64,000 nucleotides of DNA from Owenia fusiformis. Taxonomy: Eukaryota > Annelida > Polychaeta > Sabellida > Oweniidae. Under the pieces are notes generated by a model. That model saw only the letters and a program-made list of their open reading frames with translations, made no database searches and was not told the origin of the DNA. The stretch spans positions 25,037,564-25,101,563 of the forward strand of contig CAIIXF020000007.1 of NCBI GenBank assembly GCA_903813345.2, read 5' to 3'. The translations under genes and the position numbers were made by a program. Below, one piece after another: positions 13,201 to 22,700 of this stretch. Each line of letters opens with the position of its first letter. Position 1 is the first letter of the stretch.

Positions 13201-16200
13201 AAGACTGTATATATGTACTATCAGGCAATACACCAAAGACTCATACAGATAATGTTCTTACATACATACTGTATACTTCTAATATATCTCGACTCATGTA
13301 CGTATATAGAAATCCTACCGGAGTCGACGGCCTATGGTGTTATACAGATGATCCGAATGTACGAAAGGATTGGTGCGATATTCCATTTTGTGGTAAGAAA
13401 CCTGCAATTGTAAATGACAAAGACCGGGCGGTGTAGAACCGCCATGGGCATAGCCAGGAAACTACCTCATGAGATTATTATGGCAAAAATATATTCATAT
13501 CATGTTTTAACTTAAAACTATGAAAATGATATATAACTAAAGTACTGGAATTAGATCCTCTTTGAATTAACCTCATCTTGCCTATTTTACAGTTGCAAAG
13601 TTATCACTATTATATCTAGTGAAAAATACTTAATTCTAAGTGTGCTTTTTTGATCATCCGAAAGAATGTTGGAAAGGAATCAACATTCGACTTTCTTATA
13701 TACTTTACACCACCAATAGATCAACTTGAGTTTTTCTGAGAAAATGAGGATTTTGTGTCTATTACCATGTTGACATACATGATGGTATCCCGATGCTACA
13801 TGTAAGTCAATAGTAAACCCCATGTAAAGTCAATGCACCCTTGCTGAAATCCTCATTTTCTCAAAGAACACAAGTTGATCGAGTCTCAACAAGTAGATTC
13901 ATAGTGGTCGGTGTATTCTGATGCTGGGGGTGAGGTTTAAATTTTAAGAAACACAGATTTTCTAAACTATGTGTTCTAAACGGTGTCAAAACATGCCTCC
14001 ACAGAGTATAAGATGTCTCTTTATTTCAAAGTTGTTGATGCTACGCAAGCATTCCAATCTTGTCTCCATTGAACACTCTTTCCACACATAAAAATCATGA
14101 AGATTCCTTAATTATCGAGAAAGATATTTCAAAATTAGTGGGTGGCATTTTTTGTGTCACCCTGTAATATGATTCAAACATTTTCTAAAAAAAATGTGAA
14201 ACCATCTTTGGAAAAGGTGGCGATTCTCACTATTTATCCAAAAAACCGAATAAGATTAATATGTATAAATGTAATTGCTAGTGATACTAATATATTACAG
14301 AAATTACTCAAAGCACAAAGTTCACTAACCAACTTGAGTTTCGTGTGGAGCGTGATGGTGACAAAACTATCATAATCGAAGACAGTGATAACTTGCGTAT
14401 TACAAAGGCTGGCGTAATATCTCAGTGGTCGGTGTATTCTGATGCTGGGGGTGAGGTTTATTTCCAAGTCTGGAGACCAACTGGCTCAACTGGACAGTTC
14501 ACGCTCATAGGAGAAAACTATGTTAATGTGAAGCAACATAGAATCAACACGTTTGATATCGCTTTGAGTTCCAGAATTAACGTAAGTATACTAAGCAAAC
14601 ATGTTTTTCATGTGTTTGGAGCGTAGTTGTTAGGATTTGTAAAAGGTAGAGATTAAAAGATGGATTGGATCGAGTGGATTGGATTCATGTAAAAGGTGGA
14701 TTGGATCGGGAATCTTCAAAATATGGATTTTTTAGTTGATTTCCCTCTAAGCAATTTCCTCCGTCCTAAAGTATTTTGTGATTACCTGAGTCCCTTTAAG
14801 GAATTGACAAAGCAATGACAAATACATGGACATTTCAATTAGTTGATAGGTTCTAAAGTATCTATCTGCTCTCCCTTGTAAATCAACATTAGTAAGACAT
14901 AATAAACATAGATCTGTAGATAAAAGCTGTCATGTTGACGTGTGGGTGTTCCCCAGACATTTCTGCCATGTTCTATTTGAATTGAAAACAGATGATATGG
15001 ATCTTGGACTTCAAAAGTCTGCCTTATGATTTGTGAAATGTCTAAAATTACCCTTGGAATGAATAATATTGTGTATCAGGTCACCTTTCTCATGTTTCTA
15101 GCCTACCCAAGCAAAATGATATAACATCTATTATTTGACATTGTGGAAGTGAGGAGAGCATTAATCGTCTGATGGGAGATCAATATAAATTTTTTAAGGA
15201 AAATCCATATTTTGAAGAATCTTGATCCAATCCACCTTTTACATGAATCCAATCCACTCGATCCAATCCACCTTTTAATCTTTACCTTGTAAAACGTTTA
15301 GGGAAATGTAAAAATGTGAGGCAAATTGCAAAAAGTTGTTGTAAGAGGCAAATATTTGTACTGTATTATTAAATCGTAGATACTCCTTATACATTCCTCA
15401 GTAATGTGAGTATCATGTGTCTAAAATGAGTAAAATATTTTGTTGTAATGTCCTGTATTTCGTACACACCATTCACGAATATTTTAATTGTAAAAATTAA
15501 TCATCAACAAATAAAACAAGGCACAGGACGTGAACGAGATCACACCATCAAATAGGCAGACACTATGAACCAGGAAAACTGTTCTCCTATTATGTTTACA
15601 GAATTCAAGAACAAGAAAACAAGATGGCCGCCCAAAAGTTAATCAGCTGTAGTACTTGATATCCTCTATCATTTGTGTAAAGGAGCACGTAGGTTATCGT
15701 AAACAATTTCAGAAGGTTATATCTTGGATTATGACTATTTTCTGACAATGAAGACAGGTTTATCTTTTAGATCAATTCATTATCTCAAGGAAAATTATAT
15801 ACAGTAATAATAAAGTCAAACAAACTCGGAGATATTTAACTAGCAATCAACTCATCAACACACTTTTTCAAAGATGTTGACCCCATTTTCACCAAAAATG
15901 CAATCATTTTTTACAATGTTTAATGCATTACTATTCTCTATTTTGATGTATCAACTAGTTCTTGAAAGAAAAACTAAATTGCTTTAAGATAAGTGTTCCC
16001 CATGTTATTTCTCCATTGAAAAATCTCATGCTATCCATTGGTTTCAGTTCATTTTGGTCATCCAAATTCAGTATCTTTAAAGTCCCTGGAGCAATCAACT
16101 TTTCCTTTTAGGAGATCGAACATGTCTCAAAGCACATTGTAATTATGCATTCAACAATATAATAAAAGGTTGCATTTTTGGTTAAAATTAGGTCAACATT

Positions 16201-17628
16201 TTTGAAAAAGTACCTTGATTGGTCCATTGCCCCTTCAATATCACTTAGTTCTGATCAACTAAATTATCAATATATATACTTTTCTTGAAGATAATGAATG
16301 GATCTAAAAGATACTCCCATGTTCATGATCAGAAAATATTCATACTTCAAGTTAGAATCGTTTGAAATTGTTTGCGATAACCTACGTGCTCCTTTGAAGG
16401 AAATCCGATGAGCGGTTTTCCTGAAATGGCGATGAAAAGATTTTTCGAAAAACCTTCAAAATGGCCACCAGAAAACAAGATGGCCGCCCAAAAGTTAATC
16501 AGCTCTAGTACTTGATATCCTCTATCATGTGTGTAAATTTGAAGGAAATCCGATGAGCGGATTTTCTGAAATGGCGATGACAAGATTTTTCGAAAATCTT
16601 CAAAATGGCTGCAAGAAAACAAGATGGCCGCCCAAAAGTTAATCAGCTCTAGTACTTGATATCCTCTATCATTTGTGTAAATTTGAAGGAAATCCGATGA
16701 GCGGATTTTCTGAAATGGCGATGACAAGATTTTTCGAAAAATCTTCAAAATGACTGCTAGAAAACAAGATGGCCGCCCAAAAGTTAATCAGCTCTAGTAC
16801 TTGATACCCTCTATCATTTGTGTAAATTTGAAGGAAATCCAATGAGCGGTTTTCCTGAAATGGCGATGACAAGATTTTTCGAAAAACCTTCAAAATGGCC
16901 GCCAGAAAACAAGATGGCCACCCAAAAGTTAATCAGCTCTAGTACTTCATATGCTCTATCATCTCTGCGAATTTGGAGAAAATCTGATGAGCAGTTTTCC
17001 TTAAACGGCGATGACAAAAAGCGGGACGATCACGACCACGATCACGATCACGACCACGATCACGACCACGACCACGACCAGTATGACGACTATATCCCAC
17101 CGATGGTGTGATAAAAATAGTAGAAATTGATATCGAAATCAAAATGATTATAAGCATATTACCTGAACCTATCGACGCACGGATGTTTTATCTCAAGATC
17201 AAAATTCATTCATTTTAACCACTGTTGCAACTTTTCTTGATTGTAGAGCTACTGATATAATAATATACGAGTATAAATATGTTGATATGAAGAAATTGAA
17301 TTTCAGTTTTATTATTCCAAACAATGGTGTTATTTCTCCCGAAGTAGCAGTGTCAAACCCCCTTGAAGAACCTTATGACAATCATTTTGCCATTAATTTC
17401 CAGGTAGAAGTTGGTGATGTAGTAGGAATATACCAGCCAACTGAGCCAACGCCAGTCCCTTACACAAAGTGTGCAACAGCTAGCAGTTCCAACCGCAAGG
17501 GATTCTCAAACGCTGCAATATGGAGACTATCCAGTAAAAATGATCATGAAGACTGGGGAGTTGGAACCACATTTAGCTTCAGCGATGAACGATGTCGAAT
17601 TTACTCCATTGGCTTCAATGTGCTATGA
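3695..17628 (+). CDS. Secreted mosaic lectin: CUB-kringle-ShK-CCP-CTLD-CTLD-ShK-kringle (3' 16 exons)
   Basis: Partial multi-exon gene. Exons: 3695-3825, 4086-4207, 4369-4507, 4602-4720, 5096-5224, 5501-5683, 6523-6694, 6949-7181, 7462-7633, 8581-8728, 9834-9897, 10629-10775, 11094-11259, 13310-13392, 14301-14581, 17404-17628. All sixteen have AG acceptors, the internal ones have GT donors, and the reading phase is kept at every junction, giving 2,514 coding bases (837 aa plus stop). Domain order: C-terminal half of CUB, kringle 1, a Cys-rich ShK-like linker, a CCP/sushi module, two C-type lectin domains, a six-Cys ShK domain, kringle 2, and a C-terminal beta-rich module. No membrane segment is visible, so a secreted or matrix protein is likely. 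By family, such modules mediate carbohydrate and protein recognition; I infer a lectin-type role in immunity, adhesion or coagulation-like processes, with no specific ligand. The signal peptide and first CUB exon are missing. An AATAAA follows 62 bases after the stop. Confidence 0.88.
4369..4720 (+). CDS. Kringle domain 1, non-canonical cysteines
   Basis: Exons 4369-4507 and 4602-4720. Visible kringle signatures: GQSYRGPVSVT, then C.NW, HCRNPNG, RPWCYI and a final FCDVP. The core cysteines 2-5 (pairs 2-4 and 3-5) are present, but the position of Cys1 before GQSYRG and the final Cys6 after DVP are both other residues, so the canonical 1-6 disulfide is absent. Two extra cysteines (in VQHCN and DQYCR) may form a replacement bond. 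The intron splits the domain between the 2nd and 3rd canonical cysteines. Kringles bind proteins and, in some families, lysine-like ligands; the ligand here is unknown. Confidence 0.9.
5096..5224 (+). CDS. Cys-rich ShK-like linker exon
   Basis: A single exon, entered and left in phase 1, reads a DD.C motif, then FYCRTKDAKRGCRKYC. The C-x10-C-x8-C-x3-C spacing resembles the second half of a ShK module, but only four cysteines are present against the usual six, so I call it ShK-like only. It sits between kringle 1 and the CCP module. The symmetrical 1-1 exon phase fits modular exon shuffling. Confidence 0.5.
5501..5683 (+). CDS. CCP/sushi module missing one disulfide pair
   Basis: A single phase 1-1 exon. 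The pattern YTDGDIISITC..NGVELIGYEE...LTDGSWSG.HIVC follows the sushi consensus (Y..G..I...C..G..L.G...., then G.WSG...C). Of the four sushi cysteines only numbers 2 and 4 are visible; numbers 1 and 3, which pair with each other, are both absent. Sushi modules are typical of complement and selectin-like proteins. The neighbouring lectin domain makes a selectin-like arrangement, in reverse order. Confidence 0.65.
6523..7181 (+). CDS. C-type lectin domain 1
   Basis: Exons 6523-6694 and 6949-7181. Family landmarks: C..GW.KYNGHCYKAF, the AE.EC segment with LTSINSQ.EQDFI, then LWIGYRQ, WRWLDGSP, a DCV motif, YWKDSFC and IICKK. These cover the long-form CTLD with its N-terminal hairpin and the conserved WIG core. 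The EPN or QPD sugar-specificity motif is replaced by Asn/Ser-rich sequence before DCV, so canonical calcium-dependent sugar binding is doubtful and a protein-ligand role is possible. The domain is split by one intron after the second helix. Confidence 0.92.
7462..9897 (+). CDS. C-type lectin domain 2 (EPN motif)
   Basis: Exons 7462-7633, 8581-8728 and 9834-9897. Landmarks: CDSEWSEYEGYCY, EDYCVNLGAHMTSI, FWIGFND, FEWIDGS, NWEHGEPNGENNQNC, then WEWEDKQC and FICK. The EPN motif and the acidic WED near the end fit a mannose/GlcNAc-type calcium-dependent binding site, unlike domain 1. The first intron of this domain carries a 33-bp minisatellite and the second carries an 874-bp TA-flanked MITE. 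Confidence 0.92.
7785..8440. repeat. Minisatellite, ~32-33 bp unit
   Basis: About 20 imperfect copies of a unit like CAGTTACTTTTATTTTCAAA followed by TGACATGTAGTG, with variants containing CATCTATAG and a shorter ACGACTTG form. The ordered repetition of variant blocks suggests higher-order duplication. It lies in the first intron of lectin domain 2. Confidence 0.9.
8780..9653. mobile_element. 874-bp palindromic MITE, TA target duplication (copy 1)
   Basis: Begins CACTCCCCTCCATAAGTTTG and ends with the near-exact inverse complement, flanked by TA at 8778-8779 and 9654-9655. Inverted similarity extends deep into both arms, including the CGTGTTAAAGCCTCTTTA block. TA duplication with these ends fits a Tc1/mariner-type non-autonomous element. 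An internal 69-codon frame is shared with copy 2 but looks like an accident of the conserved arm. It sits in the mosaic-gene intron between exons 8581-8728 and 9834-9897. Confidence 0.88.
10236..10310. repeat. Short tandem duplication, ~35 bp x2
   Basis: AAGTCATCTTTAACTTACTA continuing to TACTATAAAT appears twice in direct succession next to the tRNA-like SINE. Confidence 0.8.
10311..10420 (-). mobile_element. tRNA-derived SINE head (degenerate)
   Basis: On the minus strand the sequence contains a pol III A-box-like TGGCCGAGAGG (complement of about 10390-10400) and a B-box-like GGTTGCGAGTTCGAG (complement of about 10326-10340), spaced as in Leu/Ser-type tRNAs with a long variable arm. The T-stem does not pair cleanly, so it is a tRNA-related SINE rather than a working tRNA. 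It lies in the intron before the ShK exon. Confidence 0.6.
10629..10775 (+). CDS. ShK domain (six cysteines)
   Basis: A phase 1-1 exon reading PCIDQLEDCKAIF, then TFCKLYP, GKYCAYTCGCM. All six cysteines of the ShK fold are present with the closing C-x3-C-x-C arrangement. ShK modules occur in many secreted metazoan proteins, including metalloproteases and lectins. Here the module lies between the lectin domains and kringle 2. Confidence 0.85.
11094..13392 (+). CDS. Kringle domain 2 (canonical)
   Basis: Exons 11094-11259 and 13310-13392. The sequence shows the opening DC, IQYMGTVSETKDGIKCQRW, TPHTHT, FCRNPTG, LWCYTDDP, then DWCDIPFC. All six kringle cysteines are present. The intron falls directly after the FCR codons, the equivalent place to the kringle 1 intron within a few codons. 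The intron (11260-13309) contains a 1.37 kb element rich in CTCCCGTAAAA repeats. Confidence 0.93.
11652..13022. mobile_element. 1.37 kb TIR element with internal CTCCCGTAAAA repeats
   Basis: The termini are TCAGACTTGCCAACCT and AGGTTGGCAAGTCTGGA in inverse complement (one base difference near the tip), flanked by TA at 11650-11651 and 13023-13024. Inside, both arms are arrays of about 33-bp units built on ACTCCCGTTTTTTCAAAATC and TACCGTAAAA, with opposite overall polarity, around a unique core at about 11950-12440. It lies in the intron splitting kringle 2. Open frames through it are repeat translations, not genes. Confidence 0.75.
13730..13880. repeat. Small foldback repeat
   Basis: ATCAACTTGAGTTTTTCTGA with GAAAATGAGGATTTT at 13730-13761 is answered by an inverted copy at about 13846-13880. 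Related text (CTTGCTGAAATCC, CTCAACAAGTA) recurs near 18950-19090 and 40635-40665, so it is a dispersed family. Confidence 0.6.
13903..13939 (+). pseudogene. Exact 37-bp copy of an exon segment
   Basis: The 37 bases are identical to 14424-14460 inside the exon encoding the beta-rich module (residues around QWSVYSDAGGEVY). Homology stops abruptly at both ends. It lies in the preceding intron, 520 bases upstream of the original, right after a small foldback repeat. It has no flanking splice signal of its own. Confidence 0.85.
14301..17628 (+). CDS. C-terminal beta-rich extracellular module
   Basis: Exons 14301-14581 and 17404-17628; stop at 17626-17628. The first exon has alternating hydrophobic strands with GVISQWSVYSDAGGEVYFQV and WRP, then FTLIGENYVNV. 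The second begins VEVGDVVGIYQP and ends with Y.IGFNVL and stop. The G.I..W.fY...G.vyfQVWRP pattern recurs, as I recall it, in unnamed extracellular domains of invertebrate proteins; I know no formal family name. The 2.8 kb intron between the two exons is filled with repeats. Confidence 0.75.
14645..15286. mobile_element. 642-bp hAT-like foldback MITE with 8-bp TSD
   Basis: Starts GGTAGAGATTAAAAGATGGA and ends with the inverse complement (CCACCTTTTAATCTTTACC); arms of about 80 bp pair through GGATTGGATCGAGTGGATTG. Flanked by the direct repeat TTGTAAAA at 14637-14644 and 15287-15294. An 8-bp duplication is the hallmark of hAT-superfamily insertion. Intronic, with no coding capacity. Confidence 0.8.
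15607..16995. repeat. ~141-bp tandem satellite, about 5 copies, interrupted
   Basis: Units contain AACAAGATGGCCGCCCAAAA, GTTAATCAGCTCTAGTAC, and GAAGGAAATCCGATGAGCGG. A partial unit is at 15607-15681 and four to five run from 16393 to about 16995. A foldback element at 15682-16392 separates the first unit from the rest. Open frames on both strands through this block are satellite translations. It lies in the last intron of the mosaic gene. Confidence 0.85.
15682..16392. mobile_element. 711-bp foldback element inserted into the satellite
   Basis: Terminal repeats GGAGCACGTAGGTTATCG at the left and the inverse complement at the right; weaker pairing continues about 130 bp, including CTTTTAGATC and its partner GATCTAAAAG. 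Removing it joins GTGTAAA to TTTGAAGG exactly as in the intact satellite units, so the empty site is an A/T junction with no target duplication. Confidence 0.75.
17028..17086. repeat. GACCAC/GATCAC hexanucleotide microsatellite
   Basis: About nine imperfect hexamer units following directly after the last satellite unit. Confidence 0.9.
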
Positions 17629-17689
17629 ATAAGCAAAAGTTGTACAAAGAAAATGGAATTTGATGAATGGAATATTTTAACGTAAATTT

Positions 17690-17695
17690 AATAAA
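17690..17695 (+). promoter_or_regulatory. Polyadenylation signal AATAAA
   Basis: Canonical AATAAA 62 bases downstream of the mosaic-gene stop codon. The spacing implies a very short 3' UTR. Not proven to be the site used. Confidence 0.55.
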
Positions 17696-18126
17696 TATGT
17701 ATTCATTTTCCTGCATTCAACGTATATTTATGTTACTTGTAATTTCTAGACATGACTTAGGAAATATTAATTCGAATCCAATGCGATCTATACATTAAAA
17801 CAGAGTCATTTTAAATCCAAAGAAAATAAAAATCCTAGGTCCAAAAATAAATATCTTTTCGTGTGCTTTATTCTCATAGCTTCTCCGGGTAAAATGTAAT
17901 GATACTTTCCCTGGAAAAATATTTTTGAAATCCATGCATTATAAAAAGGTATAGCAAGATGGGCACGATTTTTTCAACCAATCAAAATTGTGTATTTCTC
18001 CAAAAAACTCCAAAGGTGTGACATCATGAAATTTCCTAAAGCCGAAAACTGTTCAAATCAATGCTCCGATCCTATATCCATTGCCATGTTTTCCCAGTGT
18101 ATAGATATTATCAACTGTTATATCAC

Positions 18127-18217
18127 CAGGCTCGTAGCCAGAAAAAAGGGCTCAGGTGATGATTTTGAAAGAATGTTGTTCGCTCGAACCCATCGAACTC
18201 CCCTGGCTACGGGCCTG
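18127..18217. mobile_element. Short MITE of the CAGGCCCGTAGCCAG family
   Basis: Begins CAGGCTCGTAGCCAG and ends CTGGCTACGGGCCTG, a 15-bp inverted terminal repeat with one mismatch. The same ends recur at about 43172-43353 and 52060-52244. Confidence 0.7.
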
Positions 18218-18551
18218 ATCACAATGGGTCTAGCCAAGGATTGACAAATTGCAGTTTGAGTCGGTCGCTAGTCGGCCATAGAAAACCCGTAAAATGTTTA
18301 TTAGATCCTACACTGATATACAATATTATTACCACCTTGCCGGGCCAGTTCTAGGGGTTTTAGTGCTAGTTTAGAAGGCGTTTATTTTACTATATCGACC
18401 TGAGAAATGTGTGACGTCATAGTGGTGGTCCATATGGACCGGTCTAGAATATATTCTGGACCGGCAATTTTCCCCGGGAAATTAGATATCGTTCAATGCG
18501 TAAGATTTTCTTGCTGTTTCAGTCTTGGTCGTTAACGGTGGTAATAATACT

Positions 18552-18652
18552 AATAACGTCATTTCTGCGAGCGATATAGTGAAATATTGGACCTTGGGCC
18601 TTTGGCCCTCGGTCCAATATTTCACTATATCGCCCTTAGAAATGACGTTATT
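18552..18652. repeat. Near-perfect 101-bp palindrome
   Basis: AATAACGTCATTTCTGCGAG, then GCGATATAGTGAAATATTGG, ACC, are mirrored on the other side of a GGGCCTTTGGCCC centre. It could form a cruciform or RNA hairpin with about 48-bp arms. Probably the core of a foldback MITE. Confidence 0.8.
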
Positions 18653-18984
18653 GTACTAATAATTCGATGATCATAATTACTTTCCTAAAAAACTAATTCA
18701 GCAAATCAAGACAGTTTCGAGAGGATTTATTTCTTTTTATATTGAAGCAGACTCTGCTTCGGATACATCTTCATAATTGGGCGATTCTTTTTTAATTTTA
18801 ATGACATCATGTAAACCTTACAAATAGTAAATGTTTGTCGTTCGGGGTCGGGATGGATACAGTTGTCTGTCCCGCCCGGACCTCGGCGATAGAGATATGT
18901 CCCGCATTCTTTGAACATACCCATGTTCAGTCAATACCCTTGCTGAAATCCAAATCATCTCAGAAAAACTCAAACTGACTGTGT

Positions 18985-19130
18985 CTCAACAAGTAAAATA
19001 CTGATAGGGAGTATCAATACTATGGATTCCGTGTGTCTCAACAAATAGAATAGTATTAGTACAATGGATTCCGAGTATCTCAACAAGTAGAATACTGATA
19101 GCTAGTATTAGTACTATGGATTCCAAGTAG
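18985..19130. repeat. ~58-bp tandem repeat, 2.5 copies
   Basis: Repeats of TCTCAACAAGTAGAATACTG, then AGTATTAGTACTATGGATTCC, with small differences. Confidence 0.75.
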
Positions 19131-19726
19131 CAAGAAACGAGGTTCTTAAACAGGACATTAGCCTAGAGTTTTAGAACGTTTTTGGGCTCTACAACAGAAC
19201 AATGTATGTCATGTGTCCTAAGATTTTATATTTTGTGTTTTGAGGAGTTAAATACTTGTACTTATAGTATATCAAATGTAAACTACTTTTCCATTTGTTT
19301 TTATTTCTTGAGACTAATATTTCAACAGGTTCTGTTCATATTATATTCTCTTCATTTAATGGGACAGCATCTTTTCCATTCAATCGAGGTTGGGCCATGC
19401 AGCCTAGGGCCACAGACGATTATAAAGTGCCATTGCTCCCTGGTACTGGTTGATGTGAATTATTCAACATGGTACGCCATGCAAAGCTGATAAACACCAT
19501 TAGTTAAAGAACAGGTGTAAAAGGGTAGGAGGTCCCATCAATTTATGGTCCTACTCTCCATGGATTTATATGGTGACCTTCCCTTATCATCTTATACACA
19601 ATCAGGGCCAATAAGGGCCATTAAGAAGGGGGACCATAATTTCTTTCACACCGGTATCACCAAGCTGGATAGTGGATACTTCATCGACTGGCATAACAGA
19701 TTTTGTAAATTGAAATCATTGTTACT

Positions 19727-22700
19727 TCAAGAACTGGTATCATCAAATTGAATACCTTCTCGCCTTGCCCGGGATAACAGGCGTTGGGTATCAAGAATCA
19801 TCGTAGAAAAATGTATAAGAGGGTGCTCAATGACAAGCTGTTCCATAGAAGAATGTTGTACACTATCACATCTCATTAGTCCAAGATAGCGTAAAGTCTT
19901 GCTCTCCCTTGCGATATATTTTACACCCTTGTCTGATATTCCTGAGCACCAACCTACATCCAGGTGCTCTACTGTCCTACTATGTTGCGCCAATGCTGTT
20001 AGTCCTGGAAATAGTAAAATTGGAGTCATTTTGAATGTATATAGTAATCTTGAATAACTTGAATAATATGTAGCCATTGATGTCAGACCTGGATGTACAA
20101 TTTTATAAATTTTGAATAATACGTTTTAGTCATTTTGAATATATTCAGTCATCTTGAACAATTTTTGTCATTTGTATTTTGAATAATTTGTAGTCATACT
20201 GAATCACTTTAGTCATATTGTATTGAATAATCTTAAATATTGTATTTCTTTCAACATCATCGTTCATATTAGTTTGGGGATTAATTCTAGGACTTGACAT
20301 TACTGACATTCATCTGTTTATACAATCGAAAAATTTCACAAAAATGGAACAGTAGCTTTCGATATAATTCATTTGGAATATGTATACGCAAAGTTGTACT
20401 TGTACTGGAGAGGAACTCTGGAAAATATGATTACAACTTAGAAATCAATTCTTCCATTGCTGGGTCTTTCACAAATCAATTCCATCGATTAGGAAGCGAG
20501 GAACATTTTCCTAATGAAATGTACTTTCTTTAAGAAGCCTTCCTCCTCACTGGTTTTTACGTCATGTAAACGTTAAAGTTGCAGTATGCGTTTGGCTGAA
20601 AACTTATATCGAAAGCTCTCCATCATTGGATTGAAAACTGAGTACATAGACTACCATACATCTTTTTACAGAATCTATATTATGATGGGAAATGCAGCTG
20701 ATGAAATTGTGATTTTCTACTACACTTTTTTTACTCCTTTAATCTTTCATGTGATTGAATTTCATTCACTCCAACCTGTCTGGAGATTCCAAATATGACA
20801 TTTAAAACAATTAAACTATTAAAAATTCAATTACAATTACAAACCTTTGTCAGTTATACTACAGCTCACTACAATTAATCGATTCAAACTTTTTGCATAT
20901 TTAGCAACATGCTCCATAAATACATCATCGATTGTACTACATAAGGAAATATTCAGATCTGTCAATAGAGGGCAGTGTTGAACAATCCTCATAACTGGAT
21001 CTCGAGTCAGTTTGGATATACAAGACAGGTCTAGTATTTTAAGGTGTTTAAGCTGAAAAACACAAAATGCATGATTAGCCATGGGGCATTTATTAGAATA
21101 TAAGTTGTTATGGTCTAAATGTACCTTACTTTTGCCTACATGTACATTACAAGAGTATCCACATGATCATGTATGGGCTTTCTAAAGGATGATTCTATTT
21201 TTCACACTTCACATTGTTCACAGTATAATCAACGTATTTCTGATATCTAATGTACATGAAGCATTAGTATAATTAGCAAACAAACATTTTTACAATTAAG
21301 CGGTAAATGTATTGTTTATAAATTCTATTTTTGCAAATGATTTTCTGATTTCTGGTTGCCATTTGGAACTCAGTGTATATCTAATCTTGTTTTTTATGAA
21401 CTGCACGCATAATTCCTTGTGAAATTTTGTGTAGGTTGAGCCGAACTAAGGGTGAAAACTGATTGCTATAATTTAACATATTGGCATTCAGTCAAGAGTG
21501 AAAACTGATTGCTATAATTTAACATATTGGCATTCAGTCAAGAGTGAAAACTGATTGCTATAAGCAGTCATGCAGCTCCAAATTTGAACCCTGAGGCTGA
21601 GTGTAGTAAGTAATCTCTGAGTAGAATGGGTAATCTCAATTTCTGGGTTCACCACCATATTGTAGAACATACAGTCCTTAAAGTGCTGTTGTTTTAACCA
21701 CGAGGTCATGAATTCAACATGCATGAGCTCCCTATGTTTATTCATTCACTATCTTACAGAAATACACTAGACTTACCTTAGCAATGTGTATCAGGCCTGA
21801 CTCTGAGAGATCACAGCTCATGCAGCTTAACTGTTCTAACAATGGACATCCTTTAATGAGATCCTCCATACAATTGTCTTTAACCTATGTATTAAAAATT
21901 GCAGACTTGTACAAAAATTGTCTTTAATAATGTGAACTGTTTGATACAATTATGGTTTCTTAATTTTTGTCATTGTTAGGTTAATTTATCAATTTAGCAA
22001 GGCATTAACATGAAAAATGTCACAACTTGCCATTTTTTACAGAAGCTGAACACCAACCGCCGACTGCGGAACACCGTCCAAAAAGTTAGAGACTATAGCA
22101 ATATATGTCACCACAAAAATAACAAGGCATTAACATACAAAATGTCACCAACTGCTATTTATTACAGATGCTAGACACCAACTGCCAAACATCAACTGCC
22201 GACCACTGAACACCATTCACAAAATTAGAGACTAAACAATATGTCACTACTTCTGGTGGTGACATAATGAGAGTCAGCCTAAGGGAGGATTGCTATAAGA
22301 TCAAAGTTTGAGGTGCATATGTTGCTCAACTTAAATACAAGTTTTACAAAGCTTACCTTTTGGCATTGATTGAGAATTAGAGTTCTGAGATTGGGGCAGG
22401 ATGTAGCAATGTGTGACACTCCTTTACTCGTTATTTTCATACACTGGCTGAGGTGTAAATCTTGTAGCTTGGTACACCTTGAACATATCTGGAACAAGAG
22501 TTTAATGAAGTGAAGAGGCCTGTCAGTACACATTAATTGAACTTTTTGTGAAATTTTTTGTGAATTTTTCAAATCCTCCAAAATCATTCTAAACCAAAAT
22601 TCAAATGAATGTTCCTTCACCATCTTATACATGTTGTCATATCTTTAAAAAAATTAGGGAGTATAAAAATTCTAGAGCAATGAACGACCAAAAAAACCTT

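Larger units (their letters stand above)
17696..19726. other. Convergent intergenic region with short repeats
   Basis: Lies between the 3' ends of the mosaic gene and the FBXL17-type gene. It holds a short CAGGC(T/C)CGTAGCCAG element, a near-perfect palindrome and a ~58-bp tandem repeat (listed separately). Open frames at 17990-18244 and 19182-19751 have no recognisable domain. A TGACGTCA palindrome occurs near 18412. Confidence 0.5.

Noticed and set aside
16347-17157. Several open frames on both strands, including His/Asp-rich and Arg/Asp-rich peptides
   Set aside because: They run through the 141-bp satellite and the GACCAC microsatellite and repeat with the unit.
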